A stretch of DNA of 10,520 bases from an uncultured Actinoplanes sp. (GTDB lineage: Bacteria > Actinomycetota > Actinomycetes > Mycobacteriales > Micromonosporaceae). The stretch spans positions 1 to 10,520 of the forward strand of contig NZ_CAKUCL010000254.1 in NCBI RefSeq assembly GCF_934643405.1, read 5' to 3'. Of the stretch, positions 1 to 6,476 are shown piece by piece (position 1 is the first letter of the stretch; each line of letters begins with the position of its first letter). Both the position numbers and the translations under genes were made by a program. The notes under the pieces are model-generated. The model ran no database searches, was not told the origin of the DNA, and worked only from the letters and a program-made list of their open reading frames with translations.

Positions 1-816
1 CCTCGGGGGCTGCTGTGCGGCCGCCGCGGCCTCGGCGGCGGCCAGACCGTCGCGCCGGGCTGCCAGGTAGGCGGCCGCGGCGCGGTCCTCCTCGTTGGGG
101 GCGGCCATCAGGGCGTACGCGAGACCGATGATGCCGAAGACGACGGCCAGGCCGATCGGGACGATGAGGCTGGACGCGCTGGCACCGGACGGCACGGCGG
201 CGGAGGCGTGCTCGTCGACCGACATGGCGGACATGCCGGTGAAGTGCATGCCGTTGACGGCGACGCCCATGACCAGGGCCGAGACGAAGATGATCAGCGA
301 CTTCTGCACGGTGACGGCCAGCCACAGGGCGACCGCGGCGGCCACCACGGCGATGGCGATCGAGAGGCCGACCCGGGTGGCGCTGTACGAGATGTCGCCG
401 TTGAGATGCATGGCGGCCATGCCCGTGTAGTGCATCGCGGCGACGCCCAGGCCGGTCAGGACACCACCGATCAGGACACGGGCGTTGCGGGCGCCGGTGC
501 CGAGCGCGGTGACGGCCAGCCCGACGGCGACCGCGGCGACCGGGATGATCGCGCTGGCCGCGGTGAGGCCCACGTCGTACCGGATCGGGGTGCCGACCAC
601 GCTGAAGCCGAGCATCGCCACGAAGTGCATGCTCCAGATCGCGGTGCCGCCGATCGAGACCGACGCCAGCGCCAGCCACCAGATGCGCTCGCTGCGGCCC
701 GGGGCCTCGCGCAGCCGTACGGTACAGATCAGTCCGAGCGTCGAGCCGAGCACCGACAGGATGTAGCTGACCGTCGGGGTGATCCAGCCGTGATCGAAGT
801 GATGGATCTGGGCCAT
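1..816 (-). CDS. MHYT-domain integral membrane sensor protein (C-terminus cut by window edge)
   Basis: The 272 visible codons start at ATG 816-814, with an AAGGA-type ribosome site about 7 bases upstream, and run off the left edge. Three MHYT-type motifs sit in successive hydrophobic helices: Met63-His64 (MHFVAM), Met128-His129 (MHYTGMAAMH) and Met190-His191 (MHFTGMSAM). The spacing of about 63 residues matches the threefold repeat of the MHYT domain, which has about seven membrane helices. In the family the His and Met residues are proposed to bind a metal, probably copper, and to sense O2, CO or NO. That role is a family hypothesis and is not visible here. After the last helix comes a charged, Ala-rich tail (NEEDRAAAAYLAARR...) and no output domain before the edge. 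A short stand-alone MHYT protein is therefore likely, although a GGDEF/EAL or kinase domain beyond the edge cannot be excluded. The gene appears monocistronic at its 5' end. Confidence 0.93.
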   Translation of the reverse strand, partial: MAQIHHFDHGWITPTVSYILSVLGSTLGLICTVRLREAPGRSERIWWLALASVSIGGTAIWSMHFVAMLGFSVVGTPIRYDVGLTAASAIIPVAAVAVGLAVTALGTGARNARVLIGGVLTGLGVAAMHYTGMAAMHLNGDISYSATRVGLSIAIAVVAAAVALWLAVTVQKSLIIFVSALVMGVAVNGMHFTGMSAMSVDEHASAAVPSGASASSLIVPIGLAVVFGIIGLAYALMAAPNEEDRAAAAYLAARRDGLAAAEAAAAAQQPPR

Positions 817-1094
817 GCCGGTCCTTCCGCGCGCCATCGGGGAGGACGCACGTTGCCGGAGCGTACGACCCCGAGACACGATCCGGACAAACCGGTTACC
901 GAGGTCGAGACAACGCGAGTCGCCTTCGTATTCGCGCAAGCTATCCCGGGCCGAGATGCATGACCATGGATCTTCGGGAGGAATGATCAGAGGTTTTCGG
1001 GTGCCCCGGGCAGCCATTCCGCGTACGGGTGAGTAGTCCCAACGGCCGCCGTCCCTCACCGGGTCGGAGGAGCCTTGGGGGTGACCGCCTCCGC

Positions 1095-1742
1095 TCAACC
1101 CACGGTCCGCAGCCCGCTGTCGGCGCACACCCCCGACATGTCGGCGGCGGCGGCGCTCACCGCGGCGACGGCGTCCGGCTCACCGCCGGTCCCTCTGAGT
1201 TTCACCGCTTTCCCGTACGCCGTGGACAGCCGCCGCGCCGCGTCCGCGACCGGCGCGTCCGCAGTCCCGCCGGCAGCCGCGATGGCATCGATGACGCCGG
1301 CGTCCATGAGGCTGGACCGCCCGATCGCGACGGCGAGCAGGTTGCAGGTGTGACTGCCCGGCGGATCGTCGCGCGGCAGACCGGGAGCCGGGACCGCGTC
1401 CCCCGGCCCGGCCGCGTCACCCGGAGCCCCGGGAGCCGCAGCGCCGTCACCCGGCGCACCGCCGTAATTCGGCACGCCGCCACCCGGCACACCACCACCC
1501 CGCGCATCCCCGCCCGGCACTCCGGCGCCCGCCGCATCCCCGCGCGGCATACCGCCGCCACCGGGAAACGCCGGGTTGCTCGCGCTGCTGCCCGGAACGC
1601 CGCCGGAAAAGCCCGACACCCCGCCGGGGACGGGACCACCGCTCTCGGCCTGCGAGGACGGGTCGGCTTGCGAGGACGGGTCGGCATGGGAGCAGCCCGC
1701 CACCGCGATGAGCGACGCTAACAAGACGGACAAAAACCGCAC
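1095..1742 (-). CDS. Small secreted lipoprotein with Gly/Pro-rich linker (function unknown)
   Basis: A 215-codon gene starting with GTG (1742-1740) and ending in TGA. The N-terminus is a lipoprotein signal peptide: Arg2, a hydrophobic stretch, then the lipobox VAGC with Cys17 as the lipid-attachment site, so the product should be anchored outside the membrane. Residues about 18-125 are a low-complexity linker with many GGVPG/GAPGD-like steps, including a duplicated ADPSSQ unit. Residues 133-206 form a short Ala-rich helical domain bracketed by two cysteines (Cys133 and Cys206) that could form a disulfide. I do not recognise the family. No Shine-Dalgarno sequence precedes the GTG, but a TAATCT -10-like box ends six bases upstream, which suggests a leaderless transcript. 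The terminator at 1782-1809 separates it from the transpeptidase gene upstream. Its third-position GC and intact signal peptide argue that it is real and not a shadow ORF. Confidence 0.82.
   Translation of the reverse strand: MRFLSVLLASLIAVAGCSHADPSSQADPSSQAESGGPVPGGVSGFSGGVPGSSASNPAFPGGGGMPRGDAAGAGVPGGDARGGGVPGGGVPNYGGAPGDGAAAPGAPGDAAGPGDAVPAPGLPRDDPPGSHTCNLLAVAIGRSSLMDAGVIDAIAAAGGTADAPVADAARRLSTAYGKAVKLRGTGGEPDAVAAVSAAAADMSGVCADSGLRTVG
1651..1686 (-). repeat. 18-bp tandem duplication inside the lipoprotein gene
   Basis: Two adjacent 18-base copies (1651-1668 and 1669-1686) differ at one base. They encode the repeated ADPSSQ unit directly after the lipidated cysteine. Being in frame, the repeat only lengthens the linker. 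It looks like replication slippage. Confidence 0.85.
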
Positions 1743-1748
1743 TTTGCC

Positions 1749-1754
1749 AGATTA
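1749..1754 (-). promoter_or_regulatory. Putative -10 box (TAATCT) for a leaderless lipoprotein mRNA
   Basis: On the minus strand TAATCT fits the actinobacterial TANNNT -10 consensus and is followed by exactly six bases (GGCAAA) before the GTG start. This would put the transcription start at or next to the first base of the codon. No ribosome-binding site is present and no clear -35 hexamer is seen. Confidence 0.45.
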
Positions 1755-1781
1755 GGCGGCGCCGACGGCGTACGGACGGGA

Positions 1782-1809
1782 AAGGCCCGGTCGTCGCCGA
1801 CCGGGCCTT
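1782..1809 (-). terminator. Strong hairpin terminator after the first L,D-transpeptidase gene
   Basis: A perfect 12-bp stem (AAGGCCCGGTCG at 1782-1793 with its complement at 1798-1809) closes a 4-base loop. It begins 24 bases after the transpeptidase stop codon. On the minus strand only a short T run follows (TTTCCC), typical of GC-rich actinobacterial terminators. Confidence 0.85.
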
Positions 1810-1832
1810 GATCACTCAGCTGTGCCGGACGC

Positions 1833-3056
1833 TCAGAGGTAGGAGCCCTTCTTGTACTCGCCCCAGCTCTGGTTCCAGTCGGTCCAGCCGTTGCCGTTCT
1901 TCAGCTTCTCCTCGGTGCCGCTGACCGTGATCGGGTCGCCCATGAGCGTGCGGTCGAAGAGCCACTTGCCCATCGCCTCCGACACGTTCACGCAGCCGTG
2001 CGAGACGTTGACCTTGCCCTGCTTGCCCTCGGACCACGGCGCGGCGTGGATGAACTGGCCGCTCCAGGTGATCCGCTGGGCGAAGTCGATCGGGGTCTTG
2101 TAGCCGTTGACCGGGTCGGTGTCGGTGGTGTCGAAGACGGTGTGCGCCTTCTTCTCCATGACCACCATGGTCCCGCTCGACGACGGCGTGCTCGGCTTGC
2201 CCAGGCTGACCGGGATCGTCTTGATCACCTTGCCGTCCTGCTTGACCGTCATCATCTTGCTCTTGTTCGACACGGTCATGACGAACGCGCGGCCGATCTT
2301 CAGGTCGACGGTGAGATCGCTGCGGCCGTAGTAGCCGTTGCCCAGCGGCACGCCGGCGAGCTGGACCTTGTAGAAGACCTTCGAGTTGGCCTTCCAGAAG
2401 ACCTTCGGCCGGTAGTGCACCTCGGTGGGGCTCGTCCAGTGCCACGTGCCGACCTGCGACGGCGTGGCCGTGACGGTCATGCGGCGCTCGACGTCGTCGC
2501 GGTAGCTCTCGGGGATCGCGCGGCTGAACCTGATGATCAGCGGCATGCCGACACCGACCGTCTGCCCGTCACCCAGGAAACTGGTCACCCGGACCTGCTT
2601 CGACGGCTTGGCCATCGTGGTGAACGTGCTGGTCGTGGTGCCGCTCTTGCCGTCGGCCTCGGTGCCCTTGACGGTCACCGTGTACTTCGTCTTCCAGGAC
2701 AGCGCCTTGGACGGCTTCCAGACCTTCGCGTCCTTGTCGAGGGTGCCGTCGATCTCCTTGCCGCTCGGGTCGGTGACCGTGACGGTGGTGTTCTCCGGGT
2801 CCTCGCTGGTGTACTTCACCTCCGTGATCGCGACCACGTCGGTCGCGTTCGCGGCCGGCGAGGTCACCGCGACGGTGCTCAGCGTCGGTGCGGGCGACGG
2901 GTCACCGGCCGGGGCACCGGCACTGCTGCCGGGCTCGGCGCCACCCTGCCACGACGCCTTCTTGCCGTCGCCGCAGCCGGAGCTGAGCAGGACGGACCCC
3001 GCGACCAGCGCAATCGCGGCGAGCCGCCACCGCCGTTTCACTCCGTTGATGTTCAT
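1833..3056 (-). CDS. Lipoprotein L,D-transpeptidase with Ig-like domains (YkuD family), copy 1
   Basis: A 407-residue protein. L,D-transpeptidases form 3-3 cross-links between peptidoglycan stems, or attach proteins to them, using a catalytic cysteine. The signal peptide ends in the lipobox LSSGC (Cys28), so it is anchored on the outer face of the membrane. Two Ig-like domains follow (about 58-150 and 152-250; the Big_10-type modules of mycobacterial Ldt proteins). The YkuD domain spans about 256-385. Its active site is complete: His337 (FIHAAPW), then SHGCVN with His353 and Cys355 at the family's usual spacing. A Trp-rich C-terminal tail (NGWTDWNQSW) resembles the C-terminal subdomain of LdtMt2. 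The ATG at 3056 is chosen because GAGGAG lies just upstream and the signal peptide begins directly. A paralogue of the same architecture lies 188 bases upstream on the same strand. The exact in vivo acyl acceptor cannot be read from sequence. Confidence 0.95.
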   Translation of the reverse strand: MNINGVKRRWRLAAIALVAGSVLLSSGCGDGKKASWQGGAEPGSSAGAPAGDPSPAPTLSTVAVTSPAANATDVVAITEVKYTSEDPENTTVTVTDPSGKEIDGTLDKDAKVWKPSKALSWKTKYTVTVKGTEADGKSGTTTSTFTTMAKPSKQVRVTSFLGDGQTVGVGMPLIIRFSRAIPESYRDDVERRMTVTATPSQVGTWHWTSPTEVHYRPKVFWKANSKVFYKVQLAGVPLGNGYYGRSDLTVDLKIGRAFVMTVSNKSKMMTVKQDGKVIKTIPVSLGKPSTPSSSGTMVVMEKKAHTVFDTTDTDPVNGYKTPIDFAQRITWSGQFIHAAPWSEGKQGKVNVSHGCVNVSEAMGKWLFDRTLMGDPITVSGTEEKLKNGNGWTDWNQSWGEYKKGSYL

Positions 3057-3087
3057 GGTCTCCTCATGGCGTCGTCATCCCCGGCGA

Positions 3088-3116
3088 ACATCCTGCTCCA
3101 ACTATGACCCCGTCAA
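3088..3116 (-). promoter_or_regulatory. Putative promoter of the first L,D-transpeptidase gene
   Basis: On the minus strand a TTGACG -35 box (3111-3116) is followed after 17 bases by GGATGT (3088-3093). The -10 is weak, but the -35 is near consensus, the spacing is right, and the site lies about 31 bases before the start codon. It suggests copy 1 can be transcribed independently of copy 2. Confidence 0.4.
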
Positions 3117-3244
3117 CAATCCCGGAATCGTGCCGTGGACCTCACCTACGGCGTACCCCGTGAGACCTGTCGATACCCCGAGATCCGGCATTCCCGTACG
3201 GCTCACGTCTCCCAGGCGTTCACCGAGGTCACTCCGGTTGCCTG

Positions 3245-4471
3245 TTATCGCAGGCCGTCCGGCACCGGAAGGGCGCTGCCCTTGATGTACTCCGCCCAGC
3301 TCAGATCCCACGCGGTCCAGCCGTTGCCGTATGCCAGCTTGTCGCCGGTGCCCTTCACGGTGACCGGGTCGCCGATCAGCGTCTTGCCGAACAGCCAGCG
3401 CGCGTTGGAGGGCGAGACGTTGACGCAGCCGTGCGAGACGTTCCGGCTGCCCTGAGCGCCCACTGACCACGGTGCCGAATGGATGTACTGGCCGCTCCAG
3501 GTGAGACGCTGCGCGTACTGGATCTCGGTGCGGTAGCCGTTGACCGGGCCCAGCTCGGCGGTGGTGTCGAACACGGTCTGGGCCAGCTTGTCCATCACCA
3601 CCATCGTGCCGCTGGACGAGGGCGTGCTCGGTTTGCCGAGGCTGACCGGCATGGTCCTGACCGTCTTGCCGTTCTCCTGGACGGTCATCTTCTTGGTCTT
3701 GTTGTCGACGTTCATCACGAACTTGCGACCGATCTTGGCGGTGGCCGAGCGGTCCCGGTCCCCGTACCGTCCGGCGCCGGTGGGCAGGCCGCCGACCGCC
3801 ACGCGCACGGTCAGCTCGGTGCCCGGCTGCCAGAACTGCGGGCCGCGGTAGAACGCCTGGGTGCCGCTGGAGGTCCAGGACCAGACGCCGGGCTGCGGCG
3901 GATCGGTCTTGACGAAGAGGCGCTTCTGCACGGCGGCACGGTCCGCCTTCTTGATGCCCGGGCTGAACTCGACGACGACCGGCATGGCCACGCCGTACGT
4001 CTTGCCGTCGAAGAGATACAGGCCGGTGCCGGTCTTGCGGCCGGGCGCGCCCATCGTGGTGAAGGAGGTGCCGGCCGTCTTGGTCTGCCCGTCCGCCGCG
4101 GTGGCGACGACGCTGGCCGAGTATTTCTGCCTGGTCTTCAGCGGCGCGGCCGGCACCCAGGAGGAACCGTCCTCACGCAGCGAACCGGAAACCGCCTTAC
4201 CGGAGGAATCCTTGAGGGTGACGGTGGTCACCTTCGCGCCGGACACCCTGAACCCGATCTCCGTGCTGACCGGGACGTTCGTCTTGCCGGCGGCCGGGGT
4301 GACCGCGAGATCGATCGGGGCGGCCACGGCCGACTCGGTGAGCGGCGAGCCGGCACTCGGAGCCGGGCTCCCCGGGCTGCTCGCCTTGTTGACGTTCTTG
4401 TCGCCGCATGCGGAAAGCCCCAGCGGCAAGATCACCGCCGTTGCCATGACTGCCACCAGCGTGCGCCGCAT
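3245..4471 (-). CDS. Lipoprotein L,D-transpeptidase with Ig-like domains (YkuD family), copy 2
   Basis: A 408-residue paralogue of the neighbouring transpeptidase with the same order of parts: signal peptide with lipobox LSAC (Cys22), Ser/Pro/Ala linker, two Ig-like domains (about 48-240), YkuD domain (about 250-380) and Trp-rich tail. The active site is intact: His331 (YIHSAPW), then SHGCVN with His347 and Cys349. It should act on peptidoglycan outside the membrane, making 3-3 cross-links. The frame stays open 31 codons further upstream, but ATG 4471 is preferred: it starts a clean signal peptide (MRRTLVAVM) and has AGGG about 10 bases upstream. ATG 4480 would sit directly on that AGGG. The last nine residues extend past the family tail. 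An AT-rich patch at 4509-4520 could hold the promoter. Many blocks of identical sequence with copy 1 (PVSLGKPSTPSSSGTMVVM and others) show duplication, while the Ig domains have diverged. Confidence 0.94.
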   Translation of the reverse strand: MRRTLVAVMATAVILPLGLSACGDKNVNKASSPGSPAPSAGSPLTESAVAAPIDLAVTPAAGKTNVPVSTEIGFRVSGAKVTTVTLKDSSGKAVSGSLREDGSSWVPAAPLKTRQKYSASVVATAADGQTKTAGTSFTTMGAPGRKTGTGLYLFDGKTYGVAMPVVVEFSPGIKKADRAAVQKRLFVKTDPPQPGVWSWTSSGTQAFYRGPQFWQPGTELTVRVAVGGLPTGAGRYGDRDRSATAKIGRKFVMNVDNKTKKMTVQENGKTVRTMPVSLGKPSTPSSSGTMVVMDKLAQTVFDTTAELGPVNGYRTEIQYAQRLTWSGQYIHSAPWSVGAQGSRNVSHGCVNVSPSNARWLFGKTLIGDPVTVKGTGDKLAYGNGWTAWDLSWAEYIKGSALPVPDGLR

Positions 4472-4622
4472 GCTGACCATCCCTGAGACCGTTCTGAAGT
4501 TTGATGGGGATCTAATAGTTGCGTAGGGGTCGTGTTGCGCAGACATACTGCCCCATGCATGCAAGCCCGCGAATCCTTCCGGCGATGGATTCCACTCCTC
4601 TGGATCTTGGGGGAGGGTCGAT

Positions 4623-4652
4623 TTCGAGGTGGCCCGGGGTGCGTGCTAACGT
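4623..4652 (+). promoter_or_regulatory. Putative tRNA promoter
   Basis: TAACGT at 4647-4652 is a good -10 and lies 18 bases after a poor -35 (TTCGAG, 4623-4628). The start would fall about 11 bases before the mature tRNA 5' end. Confidence 0.4.
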
Positions 4653-4670
4653 TTCCGTCGTTGCCAGCGA

Positions 4671-4743
4671 GCGCCGCTAGCTCAACTGGCAGAGCAGCGG
4701 ACTCTTAATCCGCGGGTTGTAGGTTCGAGTCCTACGCGGCGCA
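4671..4743 (+). tRNA. tRNA-Lys (anticodon CTT)
   Basis: A full cloverleaf folds by eye. The acceptor stem is GCGCCGC (4671-4677) with GCGGCGC (4736-4742) and discriminator A at 4743. The D stem is GCTC/GAGC. The anticodon stem is GCGGA/TCCGC around loop CTCTTAA, with anticodon CTT at 4704-4706, reading AAG. The variable loop has five bases. The T stem is GTAGG/CCTAC with loop TTCGAGT. The 3' CCA is not encoded in full (ACC then G), so it must be added after transcription. A terminator follows directly, so the tRNA is a single-gene unit. A toxin-antitoxin remnant lies downstream, and tRNA 3' ends are common integration sites. Confidence 0.98.
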
Positions 4744-4752
4744 CCGTTCCAC

Positions 4753-4796
4753 ATGGCCCTTGGCCTGGTGTTTAACACCGGGTCGGGGCCATTTTC
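4753..4796 (+). terminator. Rho-independent terminator of the tRNA
   Basis: An outer stem ATGGCCC (4753-4759) pairs with GGGCCAT (4786-4792). It encloses an inner hairpin GGTG-TTTAA-CACC (4767-4779), and TTTTCGTTT follows. The T tract makes this the most classical terminator in the window. Confidence 0.85.
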
Positions 4797-4937
4797 GTTT
4801 GGCGCCGCCGGTCGGGATGCTCGGGAGCCGTTGGACCCGTCGCCGCGGTCATGGATTCCGGCGGACCGCGCGTGCCGAGATCTGTCAGAGCGACTTGATG
4901 TTCTGCGGAAGCCACGCCATCGTTTCCCGCAACCGGC

Positions 4938-4957
4938 CCGGCGGTTCAAGCCGCCGG
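4938..4957. repeat. 7-bp GC-rich inverted repeat upstream of the antitoxin remnant
   Basis: CCGGCGG (4938-4944) and CCGCCGG (4951-4957) flank the 6-base loop TTCAAG. No T tract follows on either strand. Its place just before the damaged antitoxin would suit a former operator or leader hairpin, but this is only positional. Confidence 0.4.
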
Positions 4958-4969
4958 ACCGGCACCACG

Positions 4970-5219
4970 GTGGGAGCCCGAGTGGCGATCGCTGCGGCAG
5001 CGTCGCCGGGCATCCACGCGGGTGCTCGAGCGCGTCGAACGCGGCGAAGAACCCATCATCGACCGGGCCGGCACCCCAGTGGCGAAAGTCGTTCCGCTGG
5101 TCCGCCGGGCGAACCGGACCGCCATCGGCTCCCTCGCCGGCCAGATCGACCTGTCGGGTGACTGGGACTCGGACCAGACCAACGCCGAGATCGCCGCCGA
5201 CTTCGGTATCGGCGGATGA
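4970..5219 (+). pseudogene. Phd/YefM-family antitoxin remnant with damaged N-terminus
   Basis: From about 4992 to the TGA at 5217-5219 one frame reads LRQ..AS.RVLERVERGEEPIIDRAGTPVAKVVPL-like sequence. That is the recognisable Phd/YefM antitoxin core: the DNA-binding region ending in LERVERGE, then the I-D-RAG-PVA-V-PL strand. A C-terminal tail with acidic residues (SGDWDSDQTNAEIAADF) follows, of the type that wraps the toxin. The expected start, something like (T)TVGARE, is present at 4967-4981 but in another frame (GTG at 4970), so a one-base shift plus small insertions separates it from the core. The core frame has no ATG or GTG before GTG 5022, from which only 65 residues could be made, lacking the DNA-binding N-terminus. 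The stop overlaps an ATG (ATGA, 5216-5219), as in intact modules. Family members neutralise toxins and repress their own promoter; this copy probably does neither. A sequencing error could mimic the frameshift. Confidence 0.62.
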
Positions 5220-5396
5220 ACCGGGGGCCATCACCGGCGACGCAACACTCGCCGGACGCCTCCGACCGCACCACCGCGACCCCTTCGACCGCATGCTCGT
5301 CGCGCAGGCCGCCGTCGAGGGCCTGACCCTGCTGTCCCGCGACGAGTCGATCGCACGGTACGACGTCGAGGCGGCGAACGCACCGTTCACGCGTCC
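5216..5396 (+). pseudogene. PIN-domain (VapC-type) toxin remnant, internally deleted
   Basis: The ATG at 5216 overlaps the antitoxin stop and reads only a few codons (M-N-R-G) before PIN homology is lost. In a different frame, 5233-5396 reads ITGDATLAGRL, then HHRDPFDRMLVAQA, then VEGLTLLSRDESIARYDVE. This is the C-terminal third of VapC-family ribonucleases, including DPFDRML and the final S/T-R-D strand. About 75 N-terminal residues are missing, with the first catalytic Asp (DTH-type motif) and the WEIA-type Glu, so two of the four usual acidic residues are gone. VapC toxins are Mg-dependent RNases; this one cannot be functional. The frame then runs without its own stop into the 3' end of the convergent Nudix gene (to 5517), so the original end is lost too. 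The junction lies near 5222-5232. Confidence 0.65.
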
Positions 5397-5423
5397 AGCT
5401 TCGAGCCTCCCGCCGCCTGAGAG

Positions 5424-5954
5424 TCAGCTTCGCCCGGGGATCGCGAGGCCGGTCAGCCACTGCGCATGCCGGCGGATGCGGGACGGGTCGTCGGGGAAGC
5501 AGCTTTCCCAGGAGTGATCCAGGGCCATCCACGCGGCGGGCTGACCGGGCTCGGCCACCAGCGGAGCCGCGGGGTCGGCGATCGCGGCGTAGGACAGTCC
5601 GAGGGTCGCCGGCTTGGCGGGATGGTACGAGCGGACAGTGACAGCGGCCGGCTGGGCGAGGAGTTCGGCATCCACTCCGGTCTCTTCGCACAACTCACGG
5701 CGCGCTGCTTCGCGGGGCGTCTCGCCAGGTTCGACCTGTCCGCCGGGCGGAACCCAACCGCGCCACGGGTGACGCACCAGCAGAACCTGGGACAGGTCCG
5801 CGTCGTACACCCAGACCTCGGCCCCCAGCGGATCCTCCGGACTGGAGCCGGCGGAAGCCACCCAGCCTGCGACGTCGTCGAAGACAAACCGTGCCATACC
5901 AACGTCGCCCAACGCGGCCTCCAGCGACTGCCGCTGCAACTCGTCACGACTCAT
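5424..5954 (-). CDS. Nudix hydrolase
   Basis: A 176-residue protein with a complete Nudix box at residues 72-94 (G-x5-E-x7-REL-x-EE-x-GV, read as GQVEPGE...RELCEETGV). It includes the Glu residues that bind the divalent metal for hydrolysis of nucleoside diphosphates linked to another group. The preceding strand pattern (VWVYDADLSQVLLVRHPWRGWVPPGG) is typical of the fold. Residues 1-40 are an N-terminal extension. The substrate cannot be deduced; sanitation of oxidised or non-canonical nucleotides, or ADP-ribose-type hydrolysis, are options. The ATG at 5954 has only a weak ribosome site. It stands alone: a hairpin separates it from the VOC gene upstream, and at its 3' end it faces the toxin remnant. 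Confidence 0.92.
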   Translation of the reverse strand: MSRDELQRQSLEAALGDVGMARFVFDDVAGWVASAGSSPEDPLGAEVWVYDADLSQVLLVRHPWRGWVPPGGQVEPGETPREAARRELCEETGVDAELLAQPAAVTVRSYHPAKPATLGLSYAAIADPAAPLVAEPGQPAAWMALDHSWESCFPDDPSRIRRHAQWLTGLAIPGRS

Positions 5955-5973
5955 GGCTGCACGCTAGCGAGGG

Positions 5974-6002
5974 GGTATGACATCGCCGGCCCACGCTTTC
6001 AA
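5974..6002 (-). promoter_or_regulatory. Putative promoter of the Nudix gene
   Basis: On the minus strand TTGAAA (5997-6002) and CATACC (5974-5979) are separated by 17 bases, and the start codon lies about 20 bases downstream. The -35 is good and the -10 is mediocre. Confidence 0.35.
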
Positions 6003-6059
6003 CACCGTCGGCGACTGCCGTCCGGGCCCGGACGCATATCCGTCCACTCGTGTGGCTGA

Positions 6060-6094
6060 TCCGGTCGGGCGCACGGGTCGAGCGCCCGACCGGA
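6060..6094 (-). terminator. 13-bp hairpin terminator after the VOC gene
   Basis: A perfect 13-bp stem (6060-6072 with 6082-6094) closes a 9-base loop. It begins 7 bases after the VOC stop codon. No T tract follows, so it would be a tail-less actinobacterial terminator or an mRNA-stabilising hairpin. Confidence 0.75.
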
Positions 6095-6101
6095 ATTCCC
6101 A

Positions 6102-6476
6102 CTACAGGTACGGGCGGGTGATCAGTTCGATCCCGTGGCCGGCCGGATCCTTCACGTAGAACCCGCGGCCGCCGTGCTCGTGGTTGATGTCGCCGGGACG
6201 GCGCATCTGAGGATCGGCCCAATGCTCGACGCCATGGTCGATCAGTCGGGCGTAGGCCCGATCGAACAGGTCATCGTCGACCAGGAAGGCGTAGTGCTGC
6301 ATCTGGATATCGACCGGCGGTTCGGCGAATTGGAGCAGCACGCCGTCGCTGAGCCGGATGTTCGTGAACAGGCCCCACGACGGTGCCGCCGCAATTTCCA
6401 GGAGGTCCTGGTAGAAGCGGGCGGACTCCTCGCGATTCTTAGCGGCAATGATCGTGTGGTTGAAACTCGCTGCCAT
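6102..6476 (-). CDS. VOC-superfamily (glyoxalase/bleomycin-resistance fold) protein
   Basis: A 124-residue single-domain protein, the usual length for one vicinal-oxygen-chelate unit made of two beta-alpha-beta-beta-beta modules. Module one begins FNHTIIAAKNREESARFYQDLL. Module two begins QHYAFLVDD and ends GGRGFYVKDPAGHGIELITRPY. The usual metal ligands are present as His7, His61 and Glu117, so it is probably a metal-dependent lyase, isomerase, dioxygenase or drug-binding protein acting in the cytoplasm. The substrate cannot be told from sequence. The ATG at 6476 has GAGAGG about 9 bases upstream. The gene has its own terminator and sits alone between the Nudix gene and a 428-base gap, so context gives no pathway. 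Confidence 0.92.
   Translation of the reverse strand: MAASFNHTIIAAKNREESARFYQDLLEIAAAPSWGLFTNIRLSDGVLLQFAEPPVDIQMQHYAFLVDDDLFDRAYARLIDHGVEHWADPQMRRPGDINHEHGGRGFYVKDPAGHGIELITRPYL

Noticed and set aside
208..963. A 251-codon plus-strand frame opposite the MHYT gene.
   Set aside because: Asp/Gly/Arg/His-rich shadow composition, antisense to a clear membrane protein.
983..1036. A 17-codon plus-strand ORF after GGGAGG.
   Set aside because: The purine run lies only one base before the ATG, too close for a ribosome site, and the peptide shows nothing distinctive.
1998..4486. Long plus-strand frames (1998-3107 and 3479-4486) opposite the two transpeptidase genes.
   Set aside because: Both are antisense to genes with intact active sites, and their peptides are repetitive Arg/Asp/Gly/Leu without any domain.
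4472..4564. Extended start for the second transpeptidase gene (31 more codons).
   Set aside because: The extension would place a non-hydrophobic stretch before a clean lipoprotein signal peptide and has no ribosome site.
4677..5390. A 237-codon minus-strand frame whose end crosses the tRNA.
   Set aside because: Its C-terminus is the well-known false peptide made by reading a tRNA backwards, and it is antisense to the toxin-antitoxin remnant.
4744..5423. A duplicated tRNA-Lys 3' end as an attachment-site repeat flanking the toxin-antitoxin remnant.
   Set aside because: I looked for a repeat of the T-arm and acceptor sequence downstream and saw none within the window, so no att site is claimed.
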